A stretch of DNA of 64,000 bases. Source: Candidatus Williamhamiltonella defendens. GTDB lineage: Bacteria > Pseudomonadota > Gammaproteobacteria > Enterobacterales > Enterobacteriaceae. Positions 20,558-31,364 of the stretch are shown here, piece after piece. Both the position numbers and the translations under genes were made by a program. The DNA lies in contig NZ_CAADHL010000001.1 of the NCBI RefSeq assembly GCF_900699045.1, forward strand, positions 62,001 to 126,000, in the 5' to 3' direction. The first letter of the stretch is position 1, and each line of letters opens with the position of its first letter. The notes under the pieces were generated by a model. The model was not told the DNA's origin and did not search any database. It saw nothing but the letters and a program-made list of their open reading frames with translations.

Positions 20558-21883
20558 TTAGCTTTTCAGGTTTGCTTTTTTCAAAGCAGACTCATACTGA
20601 CTTGACATCATTAGAGTCTGCAACTGAGCCATGAAATCTATGATAACTACAACCACAATAAGTAAAGAAGTACCGCCAAAATAAAATGGAACTTTCATCG
20701 CATCACGCATGAATTCTGGTATAAGACAAATAAAAGCAATATAAATTGAACCGATTAATGTAAGACGTGACATTACTTTATCTATATATTTTGATGTTTG
20801 TTCTCCTGGACGAACACCTGCAATAAATGCACCTGATTTTTTAAGATTATCAGCAGTTTCGCGAGGATTAAACACTAAAGCAGTATAAAAAAAACAGAAA
20901 AAAATGATAGCCGATGCATAAAGCAATACATAAAGGGGTTGACCAGGTTGCAAGTACATAGAAATAGCGGTGAGAAAGCTCCAACCTGTTCCATTACCAA
21001 ACCAAGATGCTAAAGTAGCAGGAAACAATATGATACTCGAAGCAAAAATAGCGGGGATCACGCCCGCCATGTTTACCTTTAATGGTAAGTGCGTACTTTG
21101 CGCCGCGTAAATACGACGACCTTGTTGACGTTGAGCATAGTTAACTACGATACGGCGTTGACCCCGCTCTATAAAAACAACAAAAAAAGTTACTGAAAAT
21201 ACTAATACTATAACAATCAGTAACAGTAAAAAATGTAAATCACCTTCTCTAGCTTGCTCAATAGTATGACTAACAGCAGAAGGTAATCCTGCAACGATAC
21301 CAGCAAATATGATAATTGAAATACCATTACCTATACCGCGTTCAGTAATTTGTTCACCCAGCCACATAAGAAAAATAGTTCCAGTAACTAAGCTAACAAC
21401 CGCAGTAAAGTAAAAAGAAAAACCAGGCGACAATACTAAGCTTTTCATTCCAGGCATATTAGGTAAACCGGTTGCAATACCAATAGATTGAATAATGGCC
21501 AATAATAAAGTGGCATAACGAGTATATTGACTTATTTTTCTACGACCCAACTCACCTTCTTTTTTCATTTCTGCTAGTATTGGATTAATCACTGTTAGCA
21601 ACTGAATAATAATAGAAGCAGAAATATAAGGCATAATACCCAAGGCTAATATAGAGGCACGACTTAAAGCACCACCCGAAAACATATTGAACATTTCAAT
21701 AATCGTGCCCTTTTGCTGCTCAAGCAATTTAGAAAGCACGGCGGAATCAATACCAGGAATTGGAATAAATGAACCAATACGAAAAACAATAAGAGCGCCA
21801 ACAACAAATAAAAGACGACGTTTAAGTTCACCTAGACCGCCTTTAGTACTTTGAAAATCTAGTGTTGGTTTTTTTTTGGTCAT
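20558..21883 (-). CDS. secY: Protein translocase subunit SecY
   Basis: 441 residues (E. coli 443), ten membrane helices. Channel of the SecYEG translocon in the inner membrane. The plug and pore region [27 protein letters not shown] (about 68-94), the cytoplasmic loop [15 protein letters not shown] and the C5 loop around [20 protein letters not shown] are conserved. Encoded in the spc operon between rplO and rpmJ. Confidence 0.98.
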   Translation of the reverse strand: MTKKKPTLDFQSTKGGLGELKRRLLFVVGALIVFRIGSFIPIPGIDSAVLSKLLEQQKGTIIEMFNMFSGGALSRASILALGIMPYISASIIIQLLTVINPILAEMKKEGELGRRKISQYTRYATLLLAIIQSIGIATGLPNMPGMKSLVLSPGFSFYFTAVVSLVTGTIFLMWLGEQITERGIGNGISIIIFAGIVAGLPSAVSHTIEQAREGDLHFLLLLIVIVLVFSVTFFVVFIERGQRRIVVNYAQRQQGRRIYAAQSTHLPLKVNMAGVIPAIFASSIILFPATLASWFGNGTGWSFLTAISMYLQPGQPLYVLLYASAIIFFCFFYTALVFNPRETADNLKKSGAFIAGVRPGEQTSKYIDKVMSRLTLIGSIYIAFICLIPEFMRDAMKVPFYFGGTSLLIVVVVIIDFMAQLQTLMMSSQYESALKKANLKS

Positions 21884-21890
21884 CTGCTAC

Positions 21891-22325
21891 TTATTCCTCT
21901 ATTTTACCAGCAGCAGCTTCTATAGCAGCACGGGCACCTTTAGTGACGACTAATCCACGAATAGTAACAGGGATTTCTATAGTGCCTGAAAGAATAATTT
22001 TTGCATATTGAGACTTATGAGGAATAATTTTACATGCCTTCAAAATATTGATATCGACAATATCTGTTTCGAGTGAAGCAAGTTGAAATAAACGAACCTC
22101 TGCTGTTACCATCGCTTTACGAGAGATAAAGCCAAATTTCGGTAATCGGCGATATAGAGGCATCTGACCGCCTTCAAAACCCCGACGTACACCGCCTCCA
22201 GTACGAGAATTTTGTCCTTTATGACCACGTCCGCCTGTTTTACCCAGACCGGATCCGATACCACGACCTACGCGTTTTGGAGCCTGCCTAGCACCCTGAG
22301 CAGGCGATAAAGTATTTAAACGCAT
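21891..22325 (-). CDS. rplO: Large ribosomal subunit protein uL15
   Basis: 144 residues, as in E. coli. Gly-rich N-terminal extension ([19 protein letters not shown]) reaches into 23S rRNA. The start at 22325 overlaps the end of rpmD by ten bases, indicating coupled translation. Confidence 0.96.
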   Translation of the reverse strand: MRLNTLSPAQGARQAPKRVGRGIGSGLGKTGGRGHKGQNSRTGGGVRRGFEGGQMPLYRRLPKFGFISRKAMVTAEVRLFQLASLETDIVDINILKACKIIPHKSQYAKIILSGTIEIPVTIRGLVVTKGARAAIEAAAGKIEE

Positions 22326-22519
22326 TGGTTACCTTCCTCGAGTAGTTCGACTTTAATCATATAAGAAACCAAGTTAAGCATACCACGAATGGCAGGAGTA
22401 TTATTAAGCTCTACGTGATGATTAATACGTCGTAAACCTAAACCATCTAGAGTCGCTTTATGCTTTGGTAAACGTCCAATTCTACTGCGAATAAGAGTCA
22501 CTTTAATAGTTTTTCTCAT
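22316..22519 (-). CDS. rpmD: Large ribosomal subunit protein uL30
   Basis: 67 residues against 59 in E. coli. The core [22 protein letters not shown] is conserved. The usual end MIKVE is followed by eight extra residues (LLEEGNQCV region) that run over the start of rplO, probably because the ancestral stop was lost. The overlap of ten bases should not harm function. Confidence 0.95.
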   Translation of the reverse strand: MRKTIKVTLIRSRIGRLPKHKATLDGLGLRRINHHVELNNTPAIRGMLNLVSYMIKVELLEEGNQCV

Positions 22520-22523
22520 GGTT

Positions 22524-23033
22524 TTATTTACCTAAAATCTCTTCGAGTGATTTACCACGCTTAGCTGCGATCATTTCTGGGGATTTCATATCTTTTAAAG
22601 CCTTAATAGTAGCACGTACCACATTAATTGAATTCGTAGAACCATAAATCTTCGCTAATACGTCGTGAATACCTGCAACCTCTAGCAAAGAACGCATTGC
22701 GCCGCCAGCAATAATACCTGTACCTTCAGAAGCAGGCTGCATAAATACTTGAGAACCAGTATGAGAACCTTTAATAGAATATTGTAAGGTATCAGCATTT
22801 AGAGAAATGCTGATCATGTTACGGCGGGCTTTTTCTATTGCTTTCTGAATTGCCGCAGGCACTTCGCGAGCTTTAGCATACCCAAAACCTACTCGTCCTT
22901 TACCGTCTCCTACGACTGTCAGTGCAGTAAAACTGAAAATACGACCACCTTTTACCGTTTTAGATACACGGTTTACGTCGATTAATTTTTCCTGTAGTTC
23001 ACCAGCATGTTTTACTTTTTCGATGAGAGCCAT
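22524..23033 (-). CDS. rpsE: Small ribosomal subunit protein uS5
   Basis: 169 residues from ATG 23033 (E. coli 167). Helps mRNA unwinding and accuracy. Double-stranded RNA-binding N domain ([21 protein letters not shown]) and the C domain with [23 protein letters not shown] two codons upstream is possible, but ATG with AGAGG in front fits better. Confidence 0.96.
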   Translation of the reverse strand: MALIEKVKHAGELQEKLIDVNRVSKTVKGGRIFSFTALTVVGDGKGRVGFGYAKAREVPAAIQKAIEKARRNMISISLNADTLQYSIKGSHTGSQVFMQPASEGTGIIAGGAMRSLLEVAGIHDVLAKIYGSTNSINVVRATIKALKDMKSPEMIAAKRGKSLEEILGK

Positions 23034-23052
23034 TTTCACTAACCTCTAAAAC

Positions 23053-23406
23053 TTAAAAATTAAGGCCAGCTTCACGAGCATTATCTGCCAGCGCCTGGAC
23101 TCTGCCATGATATTGAAAACCAGATCGGTCAAAAGATACTTTTATAATACCTTTTTCTAATGCTCTCTCGGCAATAATTTTACCAACAAACGCGGCGGCT
23201 TCTTTATTTCCGGAGTATTTAAGTCCCTGACGGATCGCTTTTTCTACAGTAGAAGCAGCAACCAAAACATTAGAACCAGTTGGTGAAATAATTTGTGCAT
23301 ATATATGACGTGAAGTCCGGTGTATAACTAAACGAGTTGCACCTAATTCTTTAATCTTTTGTCGTGTACGGGTCGCACGACGGATGCGGGCTAATTTCTT
23401 ATCCAT
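23053..23406 (-). CDS. rplR: Large ribosomal subunit protein uL18
   Basis: 117 residues, as in E. coli. Binds 5S rRNA with L5 and L25. [18 protein letters not shown] at the start, [16 protein letters not shown] and the end [16 protein letters not shown] are conserved. Spc operon order rplF-rplR-rpsE is kept. Confidence 0.97.
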   Translation of the reverse strand: MDKKLARIRRATRTRQKIKELGATRLVIHRTSRHIYAQIISPTGSNVLVAASTVEKAIRQGLKYSGNKEAAAFVGKIIAERALEKGIIKVSFDRSGFQYHGRVQALADNAREAGLNF

Positions 23407-23415
23407 AGTGTTACC

Positions 23416-23949
23416 TTACTTCTTTTTAGCCTCTTTGAGACGCACGCTTTCATCGGCGTAACGAACACCTTTGCCCTTATAGGGTTCAGGACGACGGTAA
23501 TTTCTAATATCAGCGGCAACCTGAGAAATAAGCTTTTTATCAGAACTTTTAAGTATAATTTCAGTTTGAGTTGGGCACTCAGCAAAAACACCTAACGGCA
23601 GTTGATGATCAATCGAATGAGAATACCCTAAAGCAAGCTTTAAGGTATTCCCCTGTATTGCCGCACGATAACCTACACCTGCTAATGAAAGCTTTTTAAT
23701 GAAACCTTCAGTTACCCCTATAACCATGGAGTTAAGTAAAGCACGAGTGGTACCCGCTTGAGCCCAACCGTCTGTAGTCCTTTCTCTTGCTGACAGAGTT
23801 AATATATTTCCTGTATGATTAATATTCACAGCTTTATGAACTGAAATAGTTAATTCGCCATTTTTACCTTTAATCGAAATTACCTGATTGTTGAGTTTCA
23901 CCTCTACACCAGCAGGAATGACGATGGGAGTTTTTGCAACACGAGACAT
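23416..23949 (-). CDS. rplF: Large ribosomal subunit protein uL6
   Basis: 177 residues, as in E. coli. 50S protein close to the GTPase centre. Starts [17 protein letters not shown]. The C-terminal RNA-binding segment [16 protein letters not shown] is intact. Confidence 0.97.
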   Translation of the reverse strand: MSRVAKTPIVIPAGVEVKLNNQVISIKGKNGELTISVHKAVNINHTGNILTLSARERTTDGWAQAGTTRALLNSMVIGVTEGFIKKLSLAGVGYRAAIQGNTLKLALGYSHSIDHQLPLGVFAECPTQTEIILKSSDKKLISQVAADIRNYRRPEPYKGKGVRYADESVRLKEAKKK

Positions 23950-23962
23950 TCTATTCCTCGAA

Positions 23963-24358
23963 TTAAGCTACGTAGCAGATAACTTCACCACCAAGACCAG
24001 CTTGGCGCGCTGCGCGATCAGTGATAACACCTTTAGAGGTAGAAATAATAGCGATCCCCAGACCACCCATGACCTTAAGCAGCGCATCTCTTTTTTTATA
24101 AATACGGAGACCGGGACGGCTAATACGCTCAATTCTTTCTACTACCGGTTTTTCTTTATAATACTTAAGTATTATTACCAAGGCTGGATTAGTTTTTTCA
24201 CCTTCAACAGTAAAACTGTTGATAAAACCTTCTTCCTTTAAAACTTCAGCTATAGCGACCTTTAATTTAGATGAAGGCATGGTAATTCCAACTTTGTTTG
24301 CGGCCTGACCATTACGGATACGAGTTAACATGTCCGCAATAGGATCTTGCATACTCAT
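23963..24358 (-). CDS. rpsH: Small ribosomal subunit protein uS8
   Basis: 131 residues (E. coli 130). Central-domain 16S rRNA binder. In E. coli it also represses the spc operon by binding near the rplE start. [18 protein letters not shown] and the end [26 protein letters not shown] are conserved. Confidence 0.97.
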   Translation of the reverse strand: MSMQDPIADMLTRIRNGQAANKVGITMPSSKLKVAIAEVLKEEGFINSFTVEGEKTNPALVIILKYYKEKPVVERIERISRPGLRIYKKRDALLKVMGGLGIAIISTSKGVITDRAARQAGLGGEVICYVA

Positions 24359-24392
24359 TTTATATTTAACTCCCGTGATTCAATTAATAAAA

Positions 24393-24698
24393 TTACCAAG
24401 ATGCCTTTTTTAGGCCTGGTATTAGACCTTGTACCGCGGCCTTACGAATTTTACTACGGCACAATTTAAATTTTCTAAGTACACCGTGTGCTCGTCCGGT
24501 CTGAGAACAACGGTTACTTTGTCGGCATCGACTAGAATCACGCGGTAAACTTTGCAACATGATCATGGCAGCCCAGCGCTCTTTATCTGATGAAGATTTA
24601 CTAGAAACAATAGTCTTCAAATTTTGACGTTTATCACGATATTTCTTTTCTAATTGAATACGAACATATTCTCTAGCGATGATTGATTTCTTAGCCAT
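24393..24698 (-). CDS. rpsN: Small ribosomal subunit protein uS14
   Basis: 101 residues, the long zinc-independent form of Enterobacterales. [13 protein letters not shown] at the start, C-terminal RNRC-like [15 protein letters not shown] and PGLKKASW at the end. 30S head protein, spc operon. Confidence 0.96.
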   Translation of the reverse strand: MAKKSIIAREYVRIQLEKKYRDKRQNLKTIVSSKSSSDKERWAAMIMLQSLPRDSSRCRQSNRCSQTGRAHGVLRKFKLCRSKIRKAAVQGLIPGLKKASW

Positions 24699-24713
24699 AT
24701 TAGTAATCCGCTT

Positions 24714-25253
24714 TTATTTACGGAATGGAAATTTAAAAGCAGCCAATAATGCAAGCCCTTCATCGTCAGATTTTGCAGTAGTGGTAATGCTAATATCCAA
24801 ACCAAAGATTTTAACAATCGCATCGTAATTAATTTCAGGGAAAATAATTTGTTCTGACACACCCATATTATAATTACCACGACCGTCGAAAGACTTTTTA
24901 GATAAGCCCCGAAAATCACGAATACGTGGTATGGCAATAGAAAGCAGACGCTCTAAAAATTCCCACATACGTTTGCCACGTAAAGTCACTTTACATCCTA
25001 TGGGATAACCTTGACGTATGCTAAAACCCGAAACTGATTTTCGGGCTTTAGTCACTAAAGGTTTTTGAGCGGCAATTGCTGCTAAATCCGACATTGCATT
25101 ATCAAGCATTTTTTTATCAGAAACAGCCTCGCCAACGCCCATATTCAAGGTAATTTTTATTACCCGAGGGACTTGCATGATAGAAGCATAGGAAAATTTA
25201 CACATCATCTCTTTAATTATTATATCTTTATAGTAATCATGCAATCTTGCCAT
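24714..25253 (-). CDS. rplE: Large ribosomal subunit protein uL5
   Basis: 179 residues from ATG 25253 (a TTG just before it is ignored), equal to E. coli L5. Binds 5S rRNA and contacts P-site t[29 protein letters not shown] and [20 protein letters not shown] are conserved. Confidence 0.97.
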   Translation of the reverse strand: MARLHDYYKDIIIKEMMCKFSYASIMQVPRVIKITLNMGVGEAVSDKKMLDNAMSDLAAIAAQKPLVTKARKSVSGFSIRQGYPIGCKVTLRGKRMWEFLERLLSIAIPRIRDFRGLSKKSFDGRGNYNMGVSEQIIFPEINYDAIVKIFGLDISITTTAKSDDEGLALLAAFKFPFRK

Positions 25254-25274
25254 CAAGTTACTCCAAATGAATTT

Positions 25275-25604
25275 CTAACTTTTATTTATATTAGAAATAG
25301 CCTTACCGCTCGATTTAAAAAATCGAACTTTTTTACCGTTTTCATATTTAAAACCTATTTTATCAGGTTTACCGGTATCTTCATTGAAGATAGCAACGTT
25401 AGAAAAGTCGATCGGCGCCTCTTTTTCAATAATACCACCTGGTTTATTCTGAGAAGGAACTGGTTTTTGATGTTTTTTAACCAAATTTACGCCTTCGAGA
25501 ATGACCTTCCCATTTTTCAAAATTTTTTTTATTTTAGTTTGCTTCCCTTTATCTTTTCCGGTAAGCACGATAATTTGATCGTTACAACGAATTTTCATTG
25601 CCAT
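25275..25604 (-). CDS. rplX: Large ribosomal subunit protein uL24
   Basis: 109 residues (E. coli 104). Assembly-initiating 50S protein with a KOW motif near the start ([19 protein letters not shown]). [23 protein letters not shown] is conserved. The Lys/Asn-rich tail is slightly long. Confidence 0.96.
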   Translation of the reverse strand: MAMKIRCNDQIIVLTGKDKGKQTKIKKILKNGKVILEGVNLVKKHQKPVPSQNKPGGIIEKEAPIDFSNVAIFNEDTGKPDKIGFKYENGKKVRFFKSSGKAISNINKS

Positions 25605-25614
25605 AGCTCGCCTC

Positions 25615-25986
25615 TTAAAGTACTTCTGGCGCTAAAGAAATAATTTTCATAAACTTTTCATTACGTAATTCGCGGGTTACGGGCCCAAAAATACGAGTAC
25701 CAATAGGCTGTTCGGTATTCTTATTTAAGATAACACAAGCATTAGTATCAAACCGAATAATGGAACCGTCTGGACGACGTACACCCTTGCTTGTTCGCAC
25801 TACAACTGCCTTTAAAACATCACCTTTTTTCACCTTGCCACGAGGAATTGCTTCCTTAATTGAGATAACAATAATATCTCCAACACACGCGTAGCGGCGA
25901 CGAGAGCCACCTAGAACCTTAATACACTTTACGCTACGCGCACCTGAATTGTCGGCTACGTTGAGCATACTTTCTTGTTGTATCAT
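25615..25986 (-). CDS. rplN: Large ribosomal subunit protein uL14
   Basis: 123 residues, as in E. coli. Starts [19 protein letters not shown] and ends [12 protein letters not shown]. First gene of the spc operon. The 158 bases in front of it mark the operon boundary. Confidence 0.97.
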   Translation of the reverse strand: MIQQESMLNVADNSGARSVKCIKVLGGSRRRYACVGDIIVISIKEAIPRGKVKKGDVLKAVVVRTSKGVRRPDGSIIRFDTNACVILNKNTEQPIGTRIFGPVTRELRNEKFMKIISLAPEVL

Positions 25987-26144
25987 GTTAGTGCTCCAAT
26001 AACATTAACTAATTTAATACCTCAAATCTTATTAACATCTTTCAAAATACAGTTAGGAGTTTAAGGCCGTTACTAAGCTATGATCTTAAGAAAAACTTCA
26101 AAATCAAAATTGTTATTCATTTCAAATTTATTTTATTGATCGAA
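25987..26144 (-). promoter_or_regulatory. Boundary of S10 and spc operons, probable spc promoter region
   Basis: 158 bases without coding between rpsQ and rplN, while nearly all other junctions here are 0-35 bases. In E. coli the S10 operon ends after rpsQ and the spc promoter lies in this gap. The sequence is AT-rich with TTGAAA-like hexamers on the minus strand, but I could not settle on one -10/-35 pair. A ribosome site GGAGCACT precedes rplN. Confidence 0.5.
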
Positions 26145-26399
26145 TCAATTAATCGCTTTTTTTATAACGCCAATAAAAGTCCAAGCCTTTGTCTTTGATA
26201 TCGGCCGACATTCACGAATAGACACAATATCACCTACGTTACACTCATTATTCTCGTCATGTATATGTAATTTAGTGGTGCGCCTGATAAACTTTCCATA
26301 AATAGGATGCTTAACAAAACGTTCGAAAGCAACTACCGCTGATTTTTGCATTTTACTACTGACAACACGGCACTGAAGGGTACGAGTATTATTATTCAT
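26145..26399 (-). CDS. rpsQ: Small ribosomal subunit protein uS17
   Basis: 84 residues from ATG 26399 (E. coli 84). 16S rRNA-binding OB-fold protein. [23 protein letters not shown] and [21 protein letters not shown] are conserved. Overlaps the end of rpmC by eight bases. Confidence 0.96.
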   Translation of the reverse strand: MNNNTRTLQCRVVSSKMQKSAVVAFERFVKHPIYGKFIRRTTKLHIHDENNECNVGDIVSIRECRPISKTKAWTFIGVIKKAIN

Positions 26400-26592
26400 G
26401 ACACCCACTCCCTTTTTCAGTCAATAAAGTCTTAATGCGAGCAATATCACGACGCATCTTTTTAAAGAGATGCGTTTGTTTTAGCTGACTTGATGCGGCC
26501 TGCATACGCAAATTAAATTGTTCACGTAGAAGATTCAAAATCTCTCTCTCTAACTCTTCTATACTTTTTTTACGCAGCTCTTGTAATTTCAT
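26392..26592 (-). CDS. rpmC: Large ribosomal subunit protein uL29
   Basis: 66 residues (E. coli 63). Two-helix 50S protein at the tunnel exit, where it helps bind trigger factor and [20 protein letters not shown] is conserved. The last residues (GSGCHE) overlap the start of rpsQ. Confidence 0.95.
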   Translation of the reverse strand: MKLQELRKKSIEELEREILNLLREQFNLRMQAASSQLKQTHLFKKMRRDIARIKTLLTEKGSGCHE

Positions 26593-27002
26593 TACATCAC
26601 CGTTTTAGTTACAAAAGTAGTTCCAACAGGAAGCTTTGCTGCAGCTAGTTTAAAAGCTTCACGAGCAATTTCTTCAGAAACATCACCCATTTCAAATAAA
26701 ACTTTTCCTGGTTGAATTAAGTCGACCCAATATTCTACATTACCCTTTCCTTTGCCCATGCGTACTTCCAAAGGTTTTTGAGTAATCGGCTTATCTGTGA
26801 AAACACGGATCCAAATTTTACCTTGACGCTTAATACAACGTGTCATTGCTCGACGAGCAGATTCAATCTGCCGGGCTGTTAACCGGCAACGACCAGAGGC
26901 TTTCAAGCCAAAGTGGCCAAAAACAACATTAGTCCCATTAGCCAGGCCACGATTACGGCCTTTATGCATTTTTCGAAATTTTGTTTGTTTTGGTTGCAAC
27001 AT
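26592..27002 (-). CDS. rplP: Large ribosomal subunit protein uL16
   Basis: 136 residues, as in E. coli. Near the A-site and peptidyl transferase centre. [19 protein letters not shown] at the start and [18 protein letters not shown], containing the arginine hydroxylated in E. coli, are present. Start and stop each share one base with neighbours (TGATG, TAATG). Confidence 0.97.
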   Translation of the reverse strand: MLQPKQTKFRKMHKGRNRGLANGTNVVFGHFGLKASGRCRLTARQIESARRAMTRCIKRQGKIWIRVFTDKPITQKPLEVRMGKGKGNVEYWVDLIQPGKVLFEMGDVSEEIAREAFKLAAAKLPVGTTFVTKTVM

Positions 27003-27703
27003 CAGCGATTCTCCTTGCTTCGGCCTTTGCGCTGCTGTTGTTTAGGTTGTTCAGCCTGTTTAAACGGAAGCACGGTACCCAAAATTTCACCTTTAAAAAT
27101 CCACACTTTAACTCCAATAACACCATAAGTAGTATGTGCTTCGGAAGTATCGTAATCAATGTCTGCTCTTAAAGTATGTAGAGGCACACGACCTTCACGA
27201 TACCATTCAGTGCGAGCAATTTCGGCACCACCTAAACGACCACTAACTTCTACTTTAATACCTTTAGCTCCAGCTCGCATTGTATTTTGTACTGCACGCT
27301 TCATAGCTCGACGAAACATTACTCTACGTTCTAGCTGTGAAGTAATACCATCTGCAACTAATTTTGGATCTAATTCTGGTTTCCGAATTTCATAGGTGTT
27401 AATTTGAGCAGGAACACCGGCAATAACAGAAACACGCTTACGCAATTTTTCGACGTCCTCACCTTTTTTACCAATAACAATACCGGGTCGTGCTGTGTAA
27501 ATAGTGACTCGAATACTTTTTGGTGGACGCTCAATAACAACATGAGAAAGTGAAGCTTTTGATAATTCCTTAGTCAAAAACTGACGAACTTTAAAATCTC
27601 CCTGCAAATTTTCAGAAAATTCTTTCGTGTTGGCATACCAATTAGAGAGCCAATACTTAATAATACCTAGCCGAATAATTTTCGGATGTACTTTTTGACC
27701 CAT
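27002..27703 (-). CDS. rpsC: Small ribosomal subunit protein uS3
   Basis: 233 residues, as in E. coli. mRNA entry-site protein with helicase role. KH domain with the GXXG loop in [12 protein letters not shown] (about 52-63). C-terminal domain [24 protein letters not shown] is conserved. The tail is Lys/Arg/Gln-rich. Confidence 0.97.
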   Translation of the reverse strand: MGQKVHPKIIRLGIIKYWLSNWYANTKEFSENLQGDFKVRQFLTKELSKASLSHVVIERPPKSIRVTIYTARPGIVIGKKGEDVEKLRKRVSVIAGVPAQINTYEIRKPELDPKLVADGITSQLERRVMFRRAMKRAVQNTMRAGAKGIKVEVSGRLGGAEIARTEWYREGRVPLHTLRADIDYDTSEAHTTYGVIGVKVWIFKGEILGTVLPFKQAEQPKQQQRKGRSKENR

Positions 27704-28053
27704 TATTCGTCTCCAGAGTCTCTGCCATCAGACACAACAACAGTAATGTGGCTGGTGCGCTTCAATATGCGATCTGCACGGCCTTTGGCACGTGGCATGG
27801 TACGTTTCATAGCAGGGCCTTCATCTACGAAAATTCGCGTAATTTTCAGATCATCAATGTCAGCACCATCGTTGTTTTCTGCATTAGCAACAGCAGATTC
27901 TAATACTTTTTTAACTAAAACTGCAGCTTTTTTATTAGTGTAACTTAAAATTTCCAAAGCTCTCGGTATTTGCTTACCGCGAATCAAATCCACTACGAGG
28001 CGTACTTTTTGCGCAGAAGAGCGAGCGTGGCAATGTTTAGCGATAGTTTCCAT
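27703..28053 (-). CDS. rplV: Large ribosomal subunit protein uL22
   Basis: 116 residues from ATG 28053 (E. coli 110). Lines the exit tunnel with its beta hairpin ([21 protein letters not shown]). [20 protein letters not shown] is the family N-terminus, so the long upstream extension is rejected. C-terminal SDGRDSGDE is an extra acidic tail. Confidence 0.96.
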   Translation of the reverse strand: METIAKHCHARSSAQKVRLVVDLIRGKQIPRALEILSYTNKKAAVLVKKVLESAVANAENNDGADIDDLKITRIFVDEGPAMKRTMPRAKGRADRILKRTSHITVVVSDGRDSGDE

Positions 28054-28066
28054 CTCTTTCCTTATC

Positions 28067-28354
28067 TTAGAGTTTTTTTGCCTTTCTATCAGCGGCAACG
28101 TGGCCACGATAAGTACGGGTAGGTGCAAATTCTCCCAGTTTGTGGCCAACCATCTCGTCAGAAATAAACACAGGGACATGGAGACGACCATTGTGGATAG
28201 CAATGGTTAAACCTATCATTTTTGGAAAAATCGTTGAACGACGAGACCAAGTTCTAATTGGTTTTCTATCTTTATTTTCTGCCGATTTTTCTAATTTCAC
28301 TTTCTTCAGCAAATGTAGGTCAACGAAAAAACTTTTCTTGAGAGAACGTGGCAT
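28067..28354 (-). CDS. rpsS: Small ribosomal subunit protein uS19
   Basis: 95 residues from ATG 28354 (E. coli 92). 30S head protein. MPRSLKK at the start; [18 protein letters not shown] and [16 protein letters not shown] are conserved. A three-residue longer loop ([12 protein letters not shown]) sits near residue 20-30. Confidence 0.96.
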   Translation of the reverse strand: MPRSLKKSFFVDLHLLKKVKLEKSAENKDRKPIRTWSRRSTIFPKMIGLTIAIHNGRLHVPVFISDEMVGHKLGEFAPTRTYRGHVAADRKAKKL

Positions 28355-28370
28355 ACGGTTTACCCTCTGG

Positions 28371-29195
28371 TTATTTTTTACTACGGCGACGTACAATAGA
28401 TTTATCAGTACGCTTATTGTTACGGGTTTTTTTGCCCTTCGTTTGAACCCCCCAAGGGGTGACGGGGTGCTTACCGAAATTGCGGCCTTCACCGCCACCA
28501 TGCGGGTGATCTACAGGGTTCATTGCTGTACCGCGCACTGTAGGACGAATTCCTCTCCAACGCTTAGCGCCTGCTTTACCTAAAGCACGTAACATATGTT
28601 CAGCATTACCTACTTCGCCAAGAGTTGCTCTACAATCTGAATGGATTTTGCGAATTTCACCTGAACGAAGACGAAGGGTGACGTAAAAACCCTCCCGCGC
28701 AATAATTTGAACATACGCACCTGCAGAACGTGCTATCTGAGCACCTTTACCAGGTTTCATTTCTACGTTATGGATCGTGGATCCAATTGGAATGTTACTC
28801 ATAGGCAAGGTATTTCCTGCTTTAATTACAACATCAACACCCGATTGAACTCGGTCACCTTTTTTTAAATTTTTTGTAGCCAAAATATAACGCCGCTCAC
28901 CGTCTGAATATAAAAGCAATGCGATGTTGGCGGAACGACACGGATCATATTCTAGGCGTTCAACCAAAGCAGGAATTCCATCTTTATTGCGTTTAAAATC
29001 AATCAGACGGTAATGCTGTTTGTGGCCACCACCAATATGACGAGTAGTAATACAGCCCCTGTTGTTACGCCCGCCGGTTTTGCTTAACTTTGTAAGCAAA
29101 GGACGATATGGTTTGCCATTATGCAGCTTAGAAGTGACCACTTTAACAACATGGCGACGGCCTGGAGATGTAGGTTTACATTTAACGACTGCCAT
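28371..29195 (-). CDS. rplB: Large ribosomal subunit protein uL2
   Basis: 274 residues (E. coli 273). Essential for subunit joining and the peptidyl transferase region. [19 protein letters not shown] starts it; the C-terminal loop [14 protein letters not shown] holds the critical histidine. The tail is basic, [20 protein letters not shown]. Confidence 0.98.
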   Translation of the reverse strand: MAVVKCKPTSPGRRHVVKVVTSKLHNGKPYRPLLTKLSKTGGRNNRGCITTRHIGGGHKQHYRLIDFKRNKDGIPALVERLEYDPCRSANIALLLYSDGERRYILATKNLKKGDRVQSGVDVVIKAGNTLPMSNIPIGSTIHNVEMKPGKGAQIARSAGAYVQIIAREGFYVTLRLRSGEIRKIHSDCRATLGEVGNAEHMLRALGKAGAKRWRGIRPTVRGTAMNPVDHPHGGGEGRNFGKHPVTPWGVQTKGKKTRNNKRTDKSIVRRRSKK

Positions 29196-29211
29196 TATTA
29201 ACTCCTCCAGC

Positions 29212-29514
29212 TTATTCTTGACCCGTGACTAAGTCCAAGTTTTGGTCTTTTTTCAAGGTAACATAAGCTTTTTTCCAATCGATACAGCGACCAATACGCT
29301 GACCTCTACGTTTGGTTTTTCCTTTAACTATTAAGGTGTTAACAGCAATAACATCAACTTTTAAGAGACATTTTACTGCAGCCTTAATTTGTGCTTTAGT
29401 GGAATTTATTAGCACTTTAAATACAAAGGTATTCTTTTTTTCTGTTAAAAAAGTAGATTTTTCTGATATATGTGTCGCTCGTAATATTTTTAATAGATAT
29501 TCTTCAGAACTCAT
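29212..29514 (-). CDS. rplW: Large ribosomal subunit protein uL23
   Basis: 100 residues, as in E. coli. Tunnel-exit docking site for trigger factor and [20 protein letters not shown] and [16 protein letters not shown] are recognisable. ATGA overlap with the end of rplD (four bases). Confidence 0.96.
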   Translation of the reverse strand: MSSEEYLLKILRATHISEKSTFLTEKKNTFVFKVLINSTKAQIKAAVKCLLKVDVIAVNTLIVKGKTKRRGQRIGRCIDWKKAYVTLKKDQNLDLVTGQE

Positions 29515-30116
29515 GCCAACATCTCCTCGAGTTGTTTAACCGCACTCCCCGTCATAACCACTGTATTGAAAGAGATTAAACTCACTGGATCAATGCCTGC
29601 GGCATCACGAACATCAACTTTATAAAGGTTACGAGACGCTAAAAATAAATTTTCATCCACTTTTTCTGTTACAATTAAAACGTCTCTAAGAGACATTTCT
29701 TTTAATTTTTGAATCAATAATTTAGTTTTAGGTTTTTCAACAGAAAATGTCTCAACAACGATTAAGCGGTTTTGACGCACCAATTCAGATAAAATACTTT
29801 TGAGTGCGCCTTGATACATTTTTTTATTTACTTTTTGGCTATGATCCTGAGGTTTTGCAGAAAAAGTAATGCCTCCAGATCGCCAAATTGGGCTTTTTAC
29901 AGATCCTGCGCGCGCACGTCCTGTCCCTTTTTGACGCCAAGGCTTTTTACCTGAAGCTTTTACTTCAGCTCTGCTCTTTTGAGCACGAGTACCTTGGCGG
30001 GCACCTGCCGCATACGCAACAACCACCTGATGGACAAGTGCTTCATTAAAATCACGCCCGAAGGTAGTTTCAGAAACAGTTAGCGCGCATGCCGCGCCTT
30101 TTATTACTAATTCCAT
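29511..30116 (-). CDS. rplD: Large ribosomal subunit protein uL4
   Basis: 201 residues, as in E. coli. Its extended loop ([26 protein letters not shown], about 56-81) lines the exit tunnel. In E. coli L4 also represses the S10 operon by acting on its leader. Order rplC-rplD-rplW is kept. Confidence 0.97.
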   Translation of the reverse strand: MELVIKGAACALTVSETTFGRDFNEALVHQVVVAYAAGARQGTRAQKSRAEVKASGKKPWRQKGTGRARAGSVKSPIWRSGGITFSAKPQDHSQKVNKKMYQGALKSILSELVRQNRLIVVETFSVEKPKTKLLIQKLKEMSLRDVLIVTEKVDENLFLASRNLYKVDVRDAAGIDPVSLISFNTVVMTGSAVKQLEEMLA

Positions 30117-30132
30117 TCCTATCTCCTCGATG

Positions 30133-30765
30133 TTACGCTTTGACAGCCACTTTCACGATCACATCTCTCCCTACTGCCCCAGGAACACCCCCTTTGATTA
30201 AAAGTATTTCGCGTACGACGTCTACGCGCACTACTTCTAAATTCTGGATTGTGACTCGTTCATTACCTAACTGGCCGGACATTTTTTTGCCTTTAAATAC
30301 TTTTCCGGGCGTTTGGTTTTGACCAATAGAACCAGGAACACGATGAGACAATGAATTACCATGACTAGTATCTTGTGTACGAAAGTTCCAGCGTTTCACA
30401 GTACCTGAAAAACCTTTACCTTTTGATTTTCCAGTAACATCGACTATATCGCCTGGTTTAAACATTGATACTTCAAAAGTGTCACCTAAAAAAACAGTTG
30501 TATCTTGTTCGGAGATACGAAATTCCCACAAACCACGACCGGCTTCTACATTTGCTTTAACAAAATGCCCTGCTTTTGGTTTGTTAACTCTACTTGCTTT
30601 TTTAGTGCCCGTAGTTATTTGTAAAGCCAAATATCCATCGCTATCCAAATTTTTTATTTGGGTCACTCGATTCGCTTTTATTTCAATTACGGTAACAGGA
30701 ATTGAAATACCATCTTTGGTAAAGATACGAGTCATACCCAATTTTTTACCAACTAAACCCTTCAT
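30133..30765 (-). CDS. rplC: Large ribosomal subunit protein uL3
   Basis: 210 residues from ATG 30765 (E. coli 209). Early assembly protein near the peptidyl transferase centre. [16 protein letters not shown] is the family start. The loop [17 protein letters not shown] contains the glutamine that PrmB methylates in E. coli. Confidence 0.97.
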   Translation of the reverse strand: MKGLVGKKLGMTRIFTKDGISIPVTVIEIKANRVTQIKNLDSDGYLALQITTGTKKASRVNKPKAGHFVKANVEAGRGLWEFRISEQDTTVFLGDTFEVSMFKPGDIVDVTGKSKGKGFSGTVKRWNFRTQDTSHGNSLSHRVPGSIGQNQTPGKVFKGKKMSGQLGNERVTIQNLEVVRVDVVREILLIKGGVPGAVGRDVIVKVAVKA

Positions 30766-30797
30766 CCTTTCAACCTCTTTGTTGCTCAATGACTTGA

Positions 30798-31118
30798 CTA
30801 ATCTAGTTCGATATAAACGTCTACGCCTGCAGAAAGATCTAAGCGCATTAAAGCATCAACTGTTTTTGATGTGGGCTCGATGATGTCGACGATGCGTTTG
30901 TGAGTCCGTATTTCATATTGATCACGCGCGTCTTTATTAGCGTGTGGAGAAACTAAAATAGTAAAGCGTTCTTTATGAGTTGGTAATGGAATGGGACCAC
31001 TCACTTGAGCACCTGTGCGCTTCGCTGTCTCTACAATTTCGGTAGTCGACTTATCTATTAAACGATGATCAAATGCTTTTAAGCGGATACGAATTCTTTG
31101 TTGTGTGTGGGTCTGCAT
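30798..31118 (-). CDS. rpsJ: Small ribosomal subunit protein uS10
   Basis: 106 residues (E. coli 103). 30S head protein; with NusB it also serves transcription antitermination. [16 protein letters not shown] and [12 protein letters not shown] are conserved. The N-terminus has three extra residues (THT). First gene of the S10 operon. The start context GTTCTGGTCTAATGCAGA is close to the E. coli one as I remember it. Confidence 0.97.
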   Translation of the reverse strand: MQTHTQQRIRIRLKAFDHRLIDKSTTEIVETAKRTGAQVSGPIPLPTHKERFTILVSPHANKDARDQYEIRTHKRIVDIIEPTSKTVDALMRLDLSAGVDVYIELD

Positions 31119-31257
31119 TAGACCAGAACTCCGATTTTTATAAAAAATATTGGCTGCGCTCGCGTATAAAAATTATCAAAAACGAGCGTAACTCTTTGTC
31201 GTATAACCTTCGAATTGAAGGTATTGTTCTTGGACTGATCCTGAATTTTTTTAAGGA
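31119..31257 (-). promoter_or_regulatory. S10 operon leader with two hairpins
   Basis: About 138 transcribed bases before rpsJ. Read on the minus strand they contain a small stem ACCTTC / GAAGGT (positions about 31204-31220) and a larger one built on GTTACGCTCG and CGCGAGCGC (about 31150-31192) with an A/T-rich loop. In E. coli the S10 leader carries hairpins through which L4 causes attenuation and translational repression. This leader is somewhat shorter but similarly arranged. Confidence 0.6.
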
Positions 31258-31262
31258 AGTAC

Positions 31263-31290
31263 ATTATACATAACTGTTTTTAGAAAACAA
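31263..31290 (-). promoter_or_regulatory. S10 operon sigma-70 promoter
   Basis: On the minus strand TTGTTT (31285-31290) and a perfect TATAAT (31263-31268) are separated by 16 bases, with a TG just before the -10 box. Transcription would start near 31256, about 138 bases before rpsJ. It drives the leftward ribosomal genes. Confidence 0.7.
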
Positions 31291-31364
31291 CAGAATTCAA
31301 ATTTATCAAAATAAATTTTGATTATTTCGTAAATATGTCCTTGATTTTGGAAAAAATTGAAATT

